A stretch of 64,000 bases of DNA from Chrysomallon squamiferum (taxonomy: Eukaryota; Mollusca; Gastropoda; Neomphalida; Peltospiridae), in assembly GCA_012295275.1 (NCBI GenBank), contig CM022665.1:46471595-46535594 (forward strand), given 5' to 3'. Shown here in pieces: positions 61,827 through 64,000 of this stretch. Position numbers and translations under genes: made by a program. Within the stretch, counting starts at the first letter, position 1, and the number at the start of each line of letters is the position of its first letter. The notes below the pieces were generated by a model. It ran no database searches. It was not told the origin of the DNA and worked only from the letters and a program-made list of their open reading frames with translations.

Positions 61827-61919
61827 TAACTTCATAGAGAAATGAATTGTAAATTTCTGTGATTGTAATTGAGTTATTTTGTCTGTCAAGAATAGAATTA
61901 CATCTAAACTTGTTACTTT

Positions 61920-61992
61920 TGTTGTCGCTGCTGTTGTTGTTCTTATTATTATTATTACTACTACTACTATTATTATTATTATTATTACTTGG
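61920..61992. repeat. (TTG/TTA/CTA)n triplets
   Basis: Short triplet run giving a poly-Leu frame. Confidence 0.94.
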
Positions 61993-62940
61993 GAATCTTA
62001 AGGAATTGTTTCATTTCAGATGTATTTTAAGATATATCCGATCAATTTATGAGGCGTATTGGTAAATATTTTAAAATGTTATTTATTTACGTTCCTAATT
62101 CAGTTTTAAAATATTTGACGATAATTATATCATATTCTTTAGAACGTACCAATCGTTTATATACGACCTATATGTCAATGGATATCATATCAACGATCTG
62201 TGTATTAAAGATGAGATGTCAACTGTCTGAATGTCAAAGGATAAAATGTCAACATACAAAATGTCAAAGGATCTATATATCAAAGAACATAAAGTCAGCA
62301 GATACAATTTCAGCTACTGTTACGGTGCCTCAGACAAAATATCAATTTTCAAAAACAAATTCAGATGCTGAGCCTCTCTAAGATAAATGACTTTGCGGAC
62401 AAAGTCAGAGGTAAAGAGGGTAACAAGGCTTTTATTAATAAATAATAAATTATAAATCTGCTACATTGTGAGTGTCTTGGGTCAGAATATGAACACAGAA
62501 TATCACCGTCTACATTTCGATCTGTCTTTTTAGTTATCCTTGATAATTATATCGATTAGAGTTATCTTGTTGCGTCTTGTTGTGTATACATAATTATCCT
62601 TAATACATGGAATATAGATATCTTGATGTGTCTTGTTCTATACATTATTATCCTTGATACATCGGTTATAGACAGATTTATCTAATTACTTAGTTGAGTA
62701 ACAAAAGAACAAACACAAAAATATTGTTTAAAATAAAATACTAAAATGTGAAAGAATTAGTCTATATAATAAAATCTATTTATATACATAATTAATTATA
62801 TTTCAGAAATATTGCTTTTCATTTTTATTTTAATGGAACCATGTTGGCTAATATATAATATGATGGAATATAAAAAAATATTTCATGTGCATGTGTGTGC
62901 GTGTGTGTGTGTGCATTTTGTGTCTATGAATGTGTATCAG
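61993..62940. other. AT-rich spacer
   Basis: Phrases such as AAATGTCAA and TATATCAAAG recur loosely at 62170-62340 (a decayed short repeat). GT run near 62890-62915. No gene is supported. Confidence 0.6.
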
Positions 62941-62946
62941 ATATAC

Positions 62947-63101
62947 CTACTACGTCTTCTTTGTCGTTCCAAATGATCCATTACAAAACTAATAAAACAA
63001 CTAATAGTCATATCTCTAGAATAGAATAATTTCATTATTGCTTGCCTACGTTTGGTGCAGCTTCTGATTACGATATTAACCTCTTTCTGGAGCTTCAGAA
63101 T
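62947..63101 (-). CDS. Candidate internal coding exon, unknown protein
   Basis: On the minus strand a strong acceptor (CCTCTCGTGTTTCTCAG) ends at 63102 and a donor-like GTATAT starts at 62946. The 155-nt segment is open from its first base: ILKLQKEVNIVIRSCTKRRQ, AIMKLFYSRDMTISCFISFV, MDHLERQRRRS. The composition is protein-like, helical and basic at the end. The open frame extends past both sites, so the boundaries are not forced. No family is recognised. Confidence 0.25.
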
Positions 63102-63439
63102 CTGAGAAACACGAGAGGACGAAGTGGTCCCTGTTATTCGTTTTGTCGTGAAGAACTCAAGACACCCCAAACCAGAATGTCACGTATCTTTTCATACTCA
63201 GCACTGAGTAATGAGTAACTCAAAGCGAAGCTTGACGTCTGAAACAAACTCGTTCATATGCTGAAGTGTTTTTGTCAATGGATGTTTGTTTAACGATACA
63301 TCAACACGGTTTAGTGATTGTCATTCGAAAAAAAAAAAAAAAAAAGCGTTTGAATTTCCTGACATCTCGGTTATCTGTATCGATTAGCGATTAGGTGTGT
63401 TTTATAAGCGTCGCCTCATTGACAGAAAAATGTTAGTGT

Positions 63440-63500
63440 GTGTTTATATACATACATACACACACACATACATACATACATATATACATACATACATACA

Positions 63501-63547
<47 letters not shown>

Positions 63548-63715
63548 ATGTATATGCATATATCTATGTATTTATATGTATCTATATGTTTGTAAATATT
63601 AATATCATTTACACACATATACACGTAAACATACATTCTACATACATACATACACACATACATACATCTGCAAACACTTACATGCATTTGTCTGCGTACT
63701 TATTTACATACATTG
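63440..63715. repeat. (ACAT)n and (TA)n block
   Basis: CATA tetranucleotides, a TA run at about 63505-63540, then imperfect TATG and CATA units. Confidence 0.96.
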
Positions 63716-64000
63716 CACTGAATACGTCAATAAACGGAAATAATTCAATGGATATACTACGAAGGATAGTTTTTCGAATGTAATATATAACTATATCACA
63801 TCGTTTCGTATCATGTATCATATTATATTATAATAAATTAAATTTTACTATCTGGAAAGCCAAGATCTTTTTTTTTTGTTTTAGTTTTTTATGAAACATT
63901 GGCTGTAGGCTAAAAGATATAAAATTACATTAAAAAGCATTAAATGATTTAAGTTTCGTAGGCGTTGGTAGATTATAATCTTAAACAAGTTAAAATTAAA
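63716..64000. other. AT-rich end of window
   Basis: ATCATATTATATTA-type sequence and unique AT-rich DNA. No gene is seen. Confidence 0.65.

Overview
This is eukaryotic, almost certainly metazoan, nuclear DNA. It is AT-rich, packed with microsatellites and long homopolymers, and shows no bacterial operon structure, no dense coding and no phage or plasmid module. CpG looks undepleted in the unique stretches. I saw one clear tRNA-derived SINE, one weaker SINE-like fragment that recalls elements of molluscan (especially cephalopod) genomes, and one hAT transposon end. A lophotrochozoan such as a mollusc is my best guess, at low confidence; a repeat-rich crustacean cannot be excluded.

I recognise no complete protein gene. 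Nearly all long open frames are translations of simple repeats: (CT)n gives Leu-Ser, (GA)n gives Arg-Glu, (TTA)n gives Leu/Ile/Tyr, and (CA)n gives Thr-His. The window is best read as an intergenic desert or very large introns. Weak gene evidence consists of ATG frames that run into good splice donors (23806-23858, 28597-28807, 16.8 kb), internal frames with plausible splice sites on the minus strand (40781-40899, 62947-63101), a possible 37-nt microexon (54597-54633), a probable minus-strand first exon ending at 55806, and three small ATG frames (42051-42428, 48331-48606, 61268-61759). None matches a family I know.

The layout alternates between seas of simple repeats and short islands (100-500 bp) of CpG-containing, complex sequence that hold textbook transcription-factor motifs. 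These include CCAAT plus TATA at 0.8-1.05 kb, a perfect RFX X-box at 6.56 kb, a POU octamer beside a kappa-B site at 10.05 kb, a doubly palindromic TATA region at 19.6-20 kb, ETS and YY1 sites at 31.95 kb, stacked nuclear-receptor half-sites at 36.55 kb, CRE sites at 45.3 and 58.0 kb, and a CLEAR-type E-box at 53.38 kb. They are the best candidates for promoters, enhancers or conserved non-coding elements.

At least ten unrelated minisatellites are present, with periods of 20, 22, 25, 36, 40, 48 (two), 54, 55, 57 and 65 bp. Several carry a perfect small palindrome in every unit. A 182-bp sequence next to a (GA)n tract occurs twice in direct orientation about 30 kb apart (21.3 and 51.6 kb). A 95-bp imperfect hairpin at 20.5 kb could be a pre-miRNA-like or MITE-like element. 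I did not find a convincing new multi-gene system. The oddest signals are the palindrome-bearing minisatellites, the hairpin, the paired dispersed repeat and the motif islands. All coordinates were counted by eye and may be off by a few bases.
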